DNA of 64,000 nucleotides from Antedon mediterranea. Its lineage: Eukaryota > Echinodermata > Crinoidea > Comatulida > Antedonidae. The notes beneath the pieces were generated by a model. The model was given only the letters and a program-made list of their open reading frames with translations, was not told where the DNA came from and searched no databases. Positions 25,201-32,810 of this stretch are shown here, in pieces (within the stretch, counting starts at the first letter, position 1; each line of letters begins with the position of its first letter). The DNA lies in assembly GCF_964355755.1 (NCBI RefSeq), contig NC_092671.1:17579501-17643500 (forward strand), given 5' to 3'. A program made the translations under genes and the position numbers.

Positions 25201-26907
25201 ATATACTTATGTTTTAGGCATTGACAGAGCCATGGCGGCTATCTACCAGTCAAACACCTCATCAACAAACTAAGAAAATGGACCTTGTGAAACATCCTGA
25301 GTACATATCAGCTGGAGGAGGATTTGGCCCAGTATGTATTTGTTGAATTCCTCAATGATGTTACAATATTAAATTAAAATGTTATTTATTAATCAAACAT
25401 TGTTCAGCCATTTTACAATGTTTTTTTTACATTTGTTGTATTTTATTTTATATTGTGTAACCTCTTCAGTCAAAGACTGGTCTGCCAGAGGGCCCAGTTA
25501 TGATCAGTGGCTGTGTGTGTACTAGTACACTGGGGTAAAGATGATGTAAAGATGTACTAGGTTCTTTAAAGTGCATGTGAGCTAGATGTGTACACTGGAC
25601 CTATTGTTTATAGTCCTTATCCGTAATTACTCGTTGTACCAACAGAACCATGGAGCGAGTGAACCTCAAACTCTAGCCGATGTTATGGCTAATTACAGTT
25701 ACACTTAACTGTATTAACCGCTCGGCCACTCACTCGCACATTGTTGCTATAAATTAATGATCATAATTAACATTACTGAAACTTCACTTTCTGTGTTTAG
25801 TATGTTACTTGTAATGTAATAATAATGAATTCATTTTCCATACTACAATAATAATACACATCACATATGAATATAGCATACAGTAGTAGCACTGTTAAAA
25901 CTTAAACTGTTTGTTTCAGGTATCTGATGATGGTTATGGCGTCTCTTATATCATTGCTGGTGAAAACATGTTATTTATTCATATTTCCTGCAAAGTGTCC
26001 TGTTCTACCTCAGTAAGTTATATTTCTTTCCATCTTGGTGGTTAAAATACTGTAAAACTACCATATTTGGGCTGACATTCAATTTAAATTAATTTTTTTT
26101 TTTTGCATTCATGTTTCATTATGTGATCATTTTCCAAATGATCATAAAAGCAAAATGATTTGGTCTACTAGCGTTCCTGCTACCAACTCGGCCGTTCCAA
26201 GGCAAAACAAAGTAACTACAAAATTTAGCTTTTCGAGAAAAATTGAATTGAAGTTTGAGTGTTTGCATTTCAGAAACAAATTATCGTAATGATGTGAAAT
26301 TTTGCATGAGTATAAATAAATAATAATTATTATTAAATACAAAATTTTAAATAATTTATTCAATTTGATCAAAAGTTATTACCACTTTTAACAGATATGT
26401 TGTTTTGCCTTGGAAATGACGTGCATAGAATGAAAGTCATTTCTTAGGCAAAACAACGTAACTGCGATATCCTGTGGAAAAACAACGTAACACTCTAGTC
26501 ATCCATTCATAGAAACACTGATCGGTTAATAAACTGATTAGCTAAACACAAAATGAATCATGATGATGTCGTATCACTACCATATTTAAGCATATCACTA
26601 CCATATGTAAGCATATCACTACCATATTTAAGCATATCACTACCATATTTAAGCATATCACTACCATATTTAAGCATATCACTACCATATTTAAGCATAT
26701 CACTACCATATTTAAGCATATCACTACCATATTTAAGCATATCACTACCATATTTAAGCATATCACTACCATATTTGGCAAACTAGTTTGATATGTTTGT
26801 ATATTTCTATTAAAAATGTATTTGTTTTCTTACAGAATTCAAGAAAATTTGGCCAAGCAATAGAAAAGGCTTTAGCAGATGTCAAAAACCTTTTTAAAAT
26901 AGACTAA
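7096..26907 (+). CDS. CPT1: Carnitine O-palmitoyltransferase 1, 17 coding exons
   Basis: Transfers long-chain acyl groups from CoA to carnitine on the outer mitochondrial membrane. This is the malonyl-CoA-inhibited entry step of mitochondrial fatty-acid oxidation. Exons: 7096-7236, 9279-9415, 10164-10338, 10690-10791, 11698-11913, 12660-12967, 14169-14249, 14910-15033, 20148-20222, 21616-21749, 22679-22829, 23335-23499, 24050-24184, 24572-24724, 25218-25331, 25920-26012, 26836-26907. Together they give 791 aa, against about 773 in vertebrate CPT1A. The N-terminus [12 protein letters not shown] keeps Glu3 and His5, needed for malonyl-CoA sensitivity. Two membrane helices lie in exons 2 and 3. 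Catalytic His496 is in [31 protein letters not shown] and GGGFGPV are intact. The start is the only ATG giving the family N-terminus and has A at -3 and G at +4. All introns are GT-AG and phases agree. Odd points are the extra 25-aa exon 9 and Ile after EHS. Family assignment is secure; the liver/muscle-type subdivision is not applicable here. Confidence 0.96.
7237..9278 (+). other. CPT1 intron 1
   Basis: A 2.0 kb intron with a 15-bp tandem repeat at 7376-7482. No other gene was found. The rest is AT-rich with many tacagta words. Confidence 0.8.
7376..7482. repeat. ~15-bp tandem repeat (aatttgccgaatccc)
   Basis: About six degenerate to perfect units of the motif. The last three are near identical and the first ones diverged (gccgact, gcggact). 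Confidence 0.85.
9279..9415 (+). CDS. CPT1: CPT1 coding exon 2 (aa 48-93)
   Basis: Reads [18 protein letters not shown] then ARIDPS, the first transmembrane segment. It ends in phase 2 before gtaagt. Confidence 0.93.
9657..9688. repeat. Perfect hairpin, 14-bp arms
   Basis: gatgtatattatac, loop agta, then the exact reverse complement. It lies in CPT1 intron 2. Confidence 0.85.
9775..9950. repeat. Dispersed intronic repeat, copy 1
   Basis: About 170 bp, including cacattgaacattttgtctg and tcaattcactgtcacctat. It recurs in CPT1 intron 4 at 10874-11040. Confidence 0.85.
10164..10338 (+). CDS. CPT1: CPT1 coding exon 3 (aa 93-151)
   Basis: Carries the second membrane helix ([20 protein letters not shown]) and the KFVLSY..F loop up to LTKIWV. 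The donor gtcagt was chosen because it restores spacing to the next exon and keeps phase 0. Confidence 0.88.
10580..10627. repeat. Repeat fragment shared with intron 4
   Basis: The text from catgtcatttaaaccaagtc to ggcttaggtagta recurs at 11057-11103. Confidence 0.7.
10690..10791 (+). CDS. CPT1: CPT1 coding exon 4 (aa 152-185)
   Basis: Encodes [14 protein letters not shown] and [15 protein letters not shown], matching the start of the catalytic domain. Phase 0 at both ends. Confidence 0.92.
10874..11103. repeat. Dispersed intronic repeat, copy 2
   Basis: Repeats the 9775-9950 segment, then continues into the aaaccaagtctc..ggcttaggtagta segment also seen at 10580-10627. Confidence 0.8.
11354..11409. 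repeat. 20-bp tandem repeat (gatacatgtggaacacatgt)
   Basis: Two full units and a partial third. Each unit is itself partly palindromic (acatgt). Confidence 0.85.
11698..11913 (+). CDS. CPT1: CPT1 coding exon 5 (aa 186-257)
   Basis: Contains the highly conserved [16 protein letters not shown] and MVNSNYY. Phase 0 at both ends. Confidence 0.95.
12194..12563. mobile_element. Palindromic MITE-like element in CPT1 intron 5
   Basis: The left end ataatctacgctcacgcta is mirrored by tagcgtgagcatagataat at the right end. Further inward, caaatttgctttcgcaaa resembles the inverted ttgcaaaaacgcaaatg. No coding frame. Confidence 0.7.
12660..12967 (+). CDS. CPT1: CPT1 coding exon 6 (aa 258-360)
   Basis: Contains [26 protein letters not shown] and [13 protein letters not shown], all conserved in the acyltransferase fold. 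Ends phase 2. Confidence 0.95.
13111..13227. repeat. Foldback element with GATC..GATCGAAACG motif
   Basis: The left end gagacaagccatgattta pairs with aatcatggcttgcctctc on the right. The interior on the minus strand reads CTGATAATGATC..GATCGAAACG, resembling the motif in family D. Confidence 0.7.
13359..13886. mobile_element. MITE family B, long subfamily copy 2
   Basis: Same orientation and interior as 3625-4122, with TIR TTAAAGATGTATTGTCC at both ends. Slightly longer through a local insertion near 13500. Confidence 0.85.
14169..14249 (+). CDS. CPT1: CPT1 coding exon 7 (aa 360-387)
   Basis: Encodes [17 protein letters not shown] then ALTAGER, equivalent to the LAALTAGDR region of vertebrate CPT1. 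Phase 2 at both ends. Confidence 0.93.
14329..14437. mobile_element. MITE family A, right-truncated copy
   Basis: Starts AAAGCTCTGTCTACACTATC and contains gtcatatcactaccatattt, but the right TIR is missing. Confidence 0.75.
14910..15033 (+). CDS. CPT1: CPT1 coding exon 8 (aa 387-428)
   Basis: Encodes [14 protein letters not shown] and [18 protein letters not shown]. Ends phase 0 before gtaagt. Confidence 0.94.
15056..15222. mobile_element. MITE family A, complete copy
   Basis: The best-preserved copy: AAAGCTCTGTCTACACTATC at left and GATAGTGTAGACAGAGCTTT at right, flanked by TA on both sides. Confidence 0.9.
15536..15652. repeat. Internally duplicated fragment resembling MITE family C
   Basis: cttatgattggttaactcac and gcgtccaagagggaaacaag each occur twice. 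The words match the gattggtcaa and gggaaccaagctt parts of family C. Confidence 0.5.
15717..16068. mobile_element. MITE family B, short subfamily copy 1
   Basis: The TIR TTAAAGATGTATTGTCCCC pairs with GGGGGACAGTACATCTTTAA. The interior is different from the long subfamily and is the reverse complement of the interior at 41336-41613. Confidence 0.82.
16688..18240. mobile_element. ~1.6 kb non-autonomous TIR element
   Basis: Left end tataggtgatcattttt and right end aaatgatcaccta form terminal inverted repeats. Inside, 16872-17050 and 17235-17400 are a diverged direct duplication (aggtgaaatta.acg.cc, gataattaa.tgagcaa). The centre is unusually rich in cgcg/acgcgc. No transposase frame was seen. 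Confidence 0.55.
19733..19865. mobile_element. MITE family A copy
   Basis: Diverged left TIR (aaagatctgtttatactatc) and a right end ...gatcgtgtagacagctt. The interior carries tgcccaaatatggtagtgat. Confidence 0.75.
20148..20222 (+). CDS. CPT1: CPT1 coding exon 9 (aa 429-453), probable cassette exon
   Basis: 75 nt, phase 0 at both ends, encoding 25 residues including [19 protein letters not shown]. Flanked by acceptor ttcatacaag and donor gtacag. Vertebrate CPT1 has no counterpart between its DE..GY acidic stretch and SLLHG, and skipping this exon restores vertebrate-like spacing. The codon sense is clean, so I regard it as real but possibly alternatively used. Confidence 0.75.
20223..21615 (+). 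other. CPT1 intron 9
   Basis: 1.4 kb of AT-rich DNA. No repeat array, RNA gene or nested gene was recognised. Confidence 0.8.
21616..21749 (+). CDS. CPT1: CPT1 coding exon 10 (aa 454-498), catalytic histidine
   Basis: Encodes [18 protein letters not shown] and [15 protein letters not shown], with His496 as the general base. Ends phase 2 inside the codon after Ser497. Confidence 0.95.
22425..22545. repeat. Dispersed repeat, copy 1 (intron 10)
   Basis: Words such as atccaaaggcaaattact, ctggatctcaatggagatac and gccagaaaagttagcaga recur in order at 34245-34365. There the element continues into a hammerhead-like motif. Confidence 0.8.
22679..22829 (+). CDS. CPT1: CPT1 coding exon 11 (aa 498-548)
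   Basis: Encodes [19 protein letters not shown] and [11 protein letters not shown]. The codon split over the junction reads ATT (Ile) where other CPT1 proteins have Trp. Confidence 0.92.
22999..23174 (-). mobile_element. tRNA-derived SINE-like element, copy 1
   Basis: On the minus strand the right end reads gagtgagtggccgagcggtt, a tRNA-Ser/Leu-type A box. The body carries gatgtactaggttctttaaa on the plus strand. A near copy lies at 25551-25736. Confidence 0.7.
23335..23499 (+). CDS. CPT1: CPT1 coding exon 12 (aa 549-603)
   Basis: Encodes [20 protein letters not shown] and [19 protein letters not shown]. Phase 0 at both ends. Confidence 0.95.
23519..23830. mobile_element. SINE-like composite fragment
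   Basis: Begins gtggagttgtagcttggtgg, a tRNA-like A box also present at 60600. It includes atgtactaagttctttaa, shared with the other SINEs, and ends aaagcatcttgcctaaggat, shared with 36427-36446. Confidence 0.5.
24050..24184 (+). CDS. CPT1: CPT1 coding exon 13 (aa 604-648)
   Basis: Encodes [19 protein letters not shown], the carnitine-binding TET and the Met linked to malonyl-CoA sensitivity, then [12 protein letters not shown]. Confidence 0.96.
24572..24724 (+). CDS. CPT1: CPT1 coding exon 14 (aa 649-699)
   Basis: Encodes [18 protein letters not shown] and ESPFLHE, conserved in the C-terminal half of the catalytic domain. Confidence 0.95.
24740..25049. mobile_element. MITE family A copy interrupted by an insertion
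   Basis: The left half (AAGCCCTGTCTACACTATC) and right half (GATAGTGTAGACAGAGCTTA) are separated by about 140 bp of unrelated DNA at roughly 24832-24978, containing ccccttcaaggggataacat. Confidence 0.8.
25218..25331 (+). CDS. CPT1: CPT1 coding exon 15 (aa 700-737)
   Basis: Encodes [11 protein letters not shown] and the SAGGGFGP loop. Phase 0 at both ends. Confidence 0.95.
25551..25736 (-). mobile_element. tRNA-derived SINE-like element, copy 2
   Basis: Begins gatgtactaggttctttaaa and ends attaaccgctcggccactca, paralleling 22999-23174 in the same orientation with moderate divergence. Confidence 0.7.
25920..26012 (+). CDS. CPT1: CPT1 coding exon 16 (aa 738-768)
   Basis: Encodes [18 protein letters not shown] and IHISCKVSC. 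Phase 0 at both ends. Confidence 0.95.
26567..26785. repeat. 21-bp minisatellite (catatcactaccatatttaag), about 10 units
   Basis: Near-perfect tandem units in CPT1 intron 16. The unit equals the interior word of MITE family A (tatcactaccatattt). The array is bordered by family A words too: atgatgtcgtatcac at left and tttggcaaactagtttgata at right. Confidence 0.95.
26836..26907 (+). CDS. CPT1: CPT1 terminal coding exon 17 (aa 769-791 and stop)
   Basis: Encodes [21 protein letters not shown], then TAA, matching the amphipathic C-terminal helix of the family. Confidence 0.93.
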   Translation, partial: NSRKFGQAIEKALADVKNLFKID

Positions 26908-27368
26908 ATGCAATGGTTTACAATCGCACACTACATCACAAAAAATGCATAAAGTGTTCATGTGTATAAGAAAATATATACATGGTATGGTTTATGCAAA
27001 TATTGCTAAAGAAGCCTATTAGAACTAGACCAGATAAAATATTTTGTTTTGCTTTTTAAAGTTGTCTTTACGATATATCCAGCACATTTTATGTTGTAGA
27101 TACTTTGTAGATATGGTATGGAGAAATTGTAAATTATTCAATGCATTAACTTTTCAATATTTGAGTTTACAAAAACTCAGCTATTTTTATAAGCTAATAT
27201 TTAATTTTATGTGTCTTTGTGTGATACCTCGTTGCTATGGTTTTAATACCTCATTCAAGACTTAAATAGCTCTTAAAATTGGTAATTTTTATCCTTCAAA
27301 GTGTTTATTAGTAATGTTGCTTTAGTGTTCTTTATTTTAAAAATGGTTATCTGTTTTACGTGGCCACA

Positions 27369-27374
27369 ATTAAA
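27369..27374 (+). terminator. Possible polyadenylation signal ATTAAA for CPT1
   Basis: The first reasonable variant hexamer downstream of the stop. No canonical AATAAA was noted nearby, so the 3' end is uncertain. Confidence 0.25.
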
Positions 27375-27658
27375 AAACTAGATGACAATTTTAGATATAA
27401 AGTGCCCTTTGTAAATGTTCTCGTAGGTTTTGCAATTTAAGGATTGATTTTAGTAGAACCGTAGAGAAATAAGTATATACATTTTTTTTCTCCATGGTAG
27501 AACACATGTTTTAAATTTGTGAGATTTTGTATTTATATCCCTATCTTATCTCTTATAATATGTACCGCTGTTCACTTGCCATAAGTCACCCTGTCTTTGC
27601 TAGTATTCATTCAGTGTAATGATAAAGCTTCACGTTCAACTTATAGTTAGTGCTTCAC

Positions 27659-27785
27659 AAGCTCTGTCTACACTATCAAACTAGTTTGACAAAAAAAAAA
27701 CGTGCCCAAATATTGTATTGTTATAACATCATCATGTCCGTATATGGGCACATCACATAAAATTTGATAGTGTGGACAGAGCTTA
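27659..27785. mobile_element. MITE family A copy downstream of CPT1
   Basis: AAGCTCTGTCTACACTATC at left, GATAGTGTGGACAGAGCTTA at right, with a poly-A run inside the left half. Confidence 0.85.
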
Positions 27786-29796
27786 AATATTTAGCTCTAT
27801 CAGTTGTATTAGTGTCCAAAGTCTTGCATCAATCTGCCTTGAGTTTAACAATGCAAAAAAAATCAATCTACTAGTGAATGTGTATTACTATAAGCAATTT
27901 AACATATACTTACATCATACACACATTCTTTTTTATATATCTTGTATTATTTATTTATTTTTTAAAAATGTTAACATATTTTAGTAGGATAATCTATATA
28001 TAAAGAGCCGAAACGGTGGGAAAACATTGCAATCTTCACCCTAAAAACCTATTTCCAGGACCCTTTTAAAAATTAAAAGTTGACTAGACAAATTAACTCT
28101 TATGCTTGTTTCCCACTAGGACGCAACGCAAGGACGTAAAGGGAGCCCGCAAGCGTGCTGACCAATGACAAGCGACAGTTCGAATAATCCATCCCTTGTG
28201 ATTGGTCAACTATCTTATGTTGCACTTATGTCCTTGCTTTGTGTCTTAGTGTGAACCAAGCGTTATCTCCTTAATATGTATCTGTAATATGATATTTTAT
28301 GTCATGGCCAGTACCACATAGATGTATCAATTATTTTATTACCCGAGGTCATAATTGTTATTAATATCTGTATATAGGAGTGAATTATTCCAAATTAGTT
28401 GTAGATACAAAAAATAATATTTGGTCTATACATAGTGGTGTTGTGATATAGAAAACTTGATGTGCGTGTTTATATGGTAGTGATGACATATTTATTGTGT
28501 GGTTCACATTTTGCTAACATAGTTTGGCGTCAATTTCAATATCTCAACGTGATTGGATAGCAATAATTAATGTTTGGTAGAATTTTAACCCGTGTTTGGT
28601 GTATTTAAAAACTAAGTATAATTGATATGTGGCATAGGCAGTTTAGAAATCACGGCGTAATTATCCCAAACATATCTTTCGTAGTCGTTCTCCATCACGT
28701 TTAAATTCATGCATGCAAATTTGAGGTTTGCACTTTCCTAAAAAATACATTTCACCAAGGTAAGCTTCACTAAGGTAAGCAATAATTGGTTCACTTTGGA
28801 ATGTAAGTATGGACCAACGTACTGTTTACGTATAGGTGTACAGTATATGCAAAGCAATGCAACTGTTAATACGCAACACATAAGTCATTCCTACAGAATT
28901 GTCATTTAAAGTGCTTATAGTATATTTAGAGTTTATTAAACAAATTCAAGCCTCTCCCTCACAGTGGAGAAATCAATGTGCTGTCACCATGCAAGAAGCC
29001 TATATAGGACGCTTCGCTTATTACCAGTTTGATAATCGGATATTATTTATCAAATTCAAATTGCTTTTAACGAATTTGTTCATAAGCTAAATATAGATTG
29101 TTTCCATTGCTTCTTTAAACCAAATATTGACATAGTTGTAGTCCATGGTTTTATTTTGACATTTTTCTTGGAATATTAAATTAACTTTTGGTTTGCATAT
29201 CTGTATATGTTATATTTATTATACCTTAGTTTAAGATTAGCCGATTCTTGATATCTTATCTATTAATCGGTCCAGTATCATACTCAGATACTTTAATACA
29301 GTGGGACATGTTGAAACACACCTATTTCTATGCTCAAGTTTATTAAGCTTGTGATTTTTAACAAACAACATAAAGAGATAACATTTCTTTAATGGAATAC
29401 CAATTTATTTTGAATAACACCTTTACATCGGTGGCACACACATAGGTGATTTACTCATACTGACACAAAACATATTATTTCACCGTCTTTCATCACATTT
29501 TGAAAATGTGAAATACTACAACTAATTAACAACATTAGTATTTATATAAAAAGCATTAAATATGGTAATGCTAAAGTTTAACGAATTTCTTGATATATCG
29601 TACTGTACCGTAGTACCTAAGTGTAGACCCGTTTTATAGTTGACTTCGAAATGAACTACGTTATAGACCTATACTACAATAGACAATATACTGAACATAA
29701 AGATACAGTGATAAGTACAGGTACACACCATCGATTGTTATGCTACAAACATCTAGTGTAACACTAAATCTGAATTATTTCCAACCATTTATATTT
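27786..29796. other. Intergenic DNA between CPT1 and the GPCR gene
   Basis: Contains a diverged family C element (28104-28264). No coding exon or RNA gene is supported in the remainder. Confidence 0.55.
28104..28264. mobile_element. Palindromic MITE family C, diverged copy
   Basis: Runs from gcttgtttcccactaggac to gtgtgaaccaagcgtta, with gaccaatgacaagcgac and cttgtgattggtcaac in inverted arrangement. This is the family signature. Confidence 0.75.
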
Positions 29797-29802
29797 TTTA
29801 TT
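29797..29802 (-). terminator. Possible polyadenylation signal (AATAAA) for the GPCR
   Basis: TTTATT on the plus strand, about 85 nt past the receptor stop codon on the minus strand. Confidence 0.4.
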
Positions 29803-29886
29803 ATCTTGACTGATTTTATATTTAGGTCTATTATGAACATGACAAAAACACGTATGGACCTACTGTACAATGTTTAGTTTGCGTGG

Positions 29887-30843
29887 CTACTCCTCCGAGA
29901 CGGATATAACTTGGGTTTTATTGCCATAGACATGCGAAACATAAGATTTCATTTTTGGTTTTCTACGGATAACTTCGTTCCAAATTCTTGTAACACCTTG
30001 ATTGAATTCCTTGTATTTGAATGTATATATGAAAGGGTTCCAACACAGATTAGATGTCAATAACAATACTGAAAATTGATTAAGGTATGAATTTATTTTA
30101 ACGCCACAGTTCTCAAGTAGATATAGAAATATTTTAGGCGTCCAGCAAACGAGATACGTAACAAAAATCACCAACACAATTGATACCAAACATTTATTGA
30201 GTGCGTTATTGACATTTTCTGTCGATGTGTTGGGCATCGACATCGTAGCAGATTCTGATCTTGCATGAGCTTTCAAAGTCAGATATATTTTGCTGTGAAC
30301 ATATATAAAAATAGTGGTCGGTATAATCCATTCTATGATAAATATAAACACACCGTGACCAAGTTTAAGTGTGTCGTTACCGTTCCAGTTATAAACGCAC
30401 ACTTTTTGTACTGGGTCAGACTCGGACACTATAAACGCGTGTACACTGCAAATAAAACCGGCTAAATATGTTACCGGTAACGCTACTGGTAACGCTCGTC
30501 CTTTAAACAAAATCAAGTGACGCATTGGTCGTACGATAGCATAGTACCTTTCAATACTGAGGTAAATCATGTTGGCAGTTGAAGTTACAGCCAAAATCCA
30601 GTAAACTCCTCTACATTTACAGAACGCGTCGTTATCCTGCCAGATGCCAAATAATTCCGAGAGTGGGTAAAACGGTAAGAAAAGTAAGGCGCTTAGGCAG
30701 TCTATCACAGACTGGTGAAATAGCAAAGAGTGCGTCACAGTTTTAGAAATCATCTTCATCCGTTTAAAAACATACAAAGAGCCTCCATTTGCTAGCACTG
30801 CGACAACTCCAATAACTAACGATATGTAAGAATATATTGCCAT
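29887..30843 (-). CDS. Class A (rhodopsin-like) G-protein-coupled receptor, orphan
   Basis: Encodes 318 aa with seven hydrophobic helices. Hallmarks: the TM1 VLANG asparagine, TM2 Asp in QSVIDCLSALLFLP, the TM3 Cys at the FCKC site, ERY in place of DRY, the ECL2 Cys in KVCVYNW, CWTP in TM6 and NPFIY in TM7. The usual TM4 Trp is not visible. The whole 7TM body is in one exon. The extracellular N-terminus from this ATG is only about seven residues with no glycosylation site. The frame stays open upstream to a TAG near 30893, and there is a good acceptor (ccctatttccag) ending at 30877, so a 5' coding exon is possible. The ligand cannot be told from sequence. Fast-evolving single-exon rhodopsin-type receptors are common in echinoderms. 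It should act at the plasma membrane through heterotrimeric G proteins. Confidence 0.9.
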   Translation of the reverse strand: MAIYSYISLVIGVVAVLANGGSLYVFKRMKMISKTVTHSLLFHQSVIDCLSALLFLPFYPLSELFGIWQDNDAFCKCRGVYWILAVTSTANMIYLSIERYYAIVRPMRHLILFKGRALPVALPVTYLAGFICSVHAFIVSESDPVQKVCVYNWNGNDTLKLGHGVFIFIIEWIIPTTIFIYVHSKIYLTLKAHARSESATMSMPNTSTENVNNALNKCLVSIVLVIFVTYLVCWTPKIFLYLLENCGVKINSYLNQFSVLLLTSNLCWNPFIYTFKYKEFNQGVTRIWNEVIRRKPKMKSYVSHVYGNKTQVISVSEE

Positions 30844-30876
30844 TTCTATGACAGTTATGTCACCAAATCCTAGATG

Positions 30877-30888
30877 CTGGAAATAGGG
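30877..30888 (-). promoter_or_regulatory. Possible splice acceptor upstream of the GPCR start
   Basis: On the minus strand, ccctatttccag is followed by an open frame of 11 codons into the annotated ATG. It would supply a longer N-terminus if an upstream exon exists. Confidence 0.35.
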
Positions 30889-31494
30889 CTAAATATATCT
30901 TCCAATAATGTAATTTATTTGAATTTATAACAATATTCTTTTCGTTTTTGTAACAATATCGGTACTTACATAAACGTATCTCTTGTATAACTTTTTTCTG
31001 AAATGAACAGTAAATGTTCCACAGCAACAAATATCTAAATGTGTCACACGTTGACACAATTCGAGACGCGCAACGTGTAAAACGTCAACACAGTCGCATG
31101 GAACACATGTAATCAGTAACACCGATATAGTTTAACGATGTTATAGAAGTCAAACTAAATATTTATTTTGTATGATCCGGACAGAATTTCGTATTGGAGT
31201 CAAATGCATGACCTAAACTTTGGTATCTGTTGGATTTCAAAATGAAGCTATACTTATGTCAATCGGCGCACGCGTGGCTGACAACCATTTAGTTCCATTG
31301 TGTTTATTCCAATCAAATGCTTATCTCAATTTCAAACGACTACTTGATATATATACCAAGTCGCAATTTTAGTATTTCAGGTCGATCTTATTTCCATTTC
31401 ATCAAATATTCACGTGGTAAAACAGACGACACCTGTATTTAAACAAAATAAATTCCTAATTAACAATAAATACTGTAAAACAAAACTAATACTG

Positions 31495-31590
31495 ATATAA
31501 AGTTTGCGGTACACCACGTATATTAGTTCTGAAAATACGTTTCGATCAATATGCTTTGATCGTCCTCAGGAGTGAGAATGCAGAAAGTCC
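31495..31590. mobile_element. Palindromic element family D, left-arm copy
   Basis: gatataaagtttgcggtaca, then tattagttctgaaaa and cgtttcgatcaatatgcttt, matches the left arm of the complete element at 40069-40275. Confidence 0.75.
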
Positions 31591-31817
31591 AGGAAACTTG
31601 GAATATAAGTGGAAATGGGTAGGACTGCCAGAAACAATGGCAAGTTAACACAGTGGGAGGGATTGAAACTAGCTGTAGAAGAGAATTGTTTCTGATAGGT
31701 GTGAAAAGCAAGGTAAGACACGCTAAAAACAATAGCATTGTCTCAAAGTTGGGACATAACAAGTGTCCATTTGTGTGCCACTGATCAGCACGCTGTTAGA
31801 TTTTTAACAGTAGGCCT

Positions 31818-31981
31818 AATATATTGATTAAACTGTAATGATATTTTAATTTTGTTTGAAATCAAATCGATTTAGAAATTTGAAACTCACCACTCTACAG
31901 TAGAGTGGTGAGTTTCAAATTTCTAAATCGATTTGATTTCAAACAAAAATAAATATCACTACAGTTTAATCAATATATTAT
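31818..31981. repeat. ~164-bp near-perfect palindrome
   Basis: The left arm taatatattgattaaactgt runs to ctcaccactctac. It is followed after a tiny centre by its reverse complement ending acagtttaatcaatatatta. The arms are about 80 bp with only a few mismatches. Confidence 0.93.
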
Positions 31982-32668
31982 TAGCAATACCATGCAACTA
32001 TTATAGTTGCATATTTAAGGGTGATGTTGCACATTGCTGAACAATAATATACACGCGAAGCGACACGCGCGAAGCGTCAACTCGAACCGGGACTGGTGTT
32101 GTCAGGCGACACTTTCTTCGCAATGGGCTTTTTAAAGCTTCGCGCGACTCGAAAAAAGCTGCATTTTCAAAATACTACTATTGCTAATATCTATATCGGA
32201 CTACTTTCTGTCGACGTGATTTATCGACCAAAATATGGTCCAATTGATATCTCTTTTCTTTCAGTCAGATTTAATCAGTTGGTTGGAAGGCCTTATTATG
32301 AATCCAAGGTGATTTCATAACGTAGATGGTAAAAGCTCGAACGTAATCTACTCACTTATAATCTGAATGTCGTTTTACTTGAAAACTAAAGAATTTACCG
32401 ACGAAGGGGCTTAAGCAAAAGATGGAGTTCGTTATATTTATTAATTATTAAATAGAGTTTCAAAACCTTCTTTACAAAATTATTTGAACGGTTTGGTAAT
32501 GGATTACAGTGGTACGGTAATTGTGATAAAGTGATATCATCTTATCGATATTAGCATGTTGTATAACTTCAGTTTTCAATCGAAGGTTAGCCTCAGTTAT
32601 ATAAATCGAATCGGTCGCAAATAATAAGAGGCTTTTAATTCATAAAAACACGTCGCAATACTTATAAA

Positions 32669-32757
32669 TCTCTGACTATCAAACTGTAAATAATGGCGTC
32701 ATATAAATACCATATTTGGGCACATCACACTTTGTTTGGTCAAACTAGTTTTATATT
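32669..32757. mobile_element. MITE family A remnant
   Basis: Contains ctctgactatcaaact, taccatatttgggcacatca and gtcaaactagtttta in family order. The ends are eroded. Confidence 0.6.
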
Positions 32758-32810
32758 TTAACGGAATAACAGAAAAAAATTAAAATGACAAAATAAGTTC
32801 TAATTCAAAT

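Noticed and set aside
26542-26786. Overlapping repetitive frames on both strands
   Set aside because: They are different readings of the 21-bp minisatellite in a CPT1 intron.
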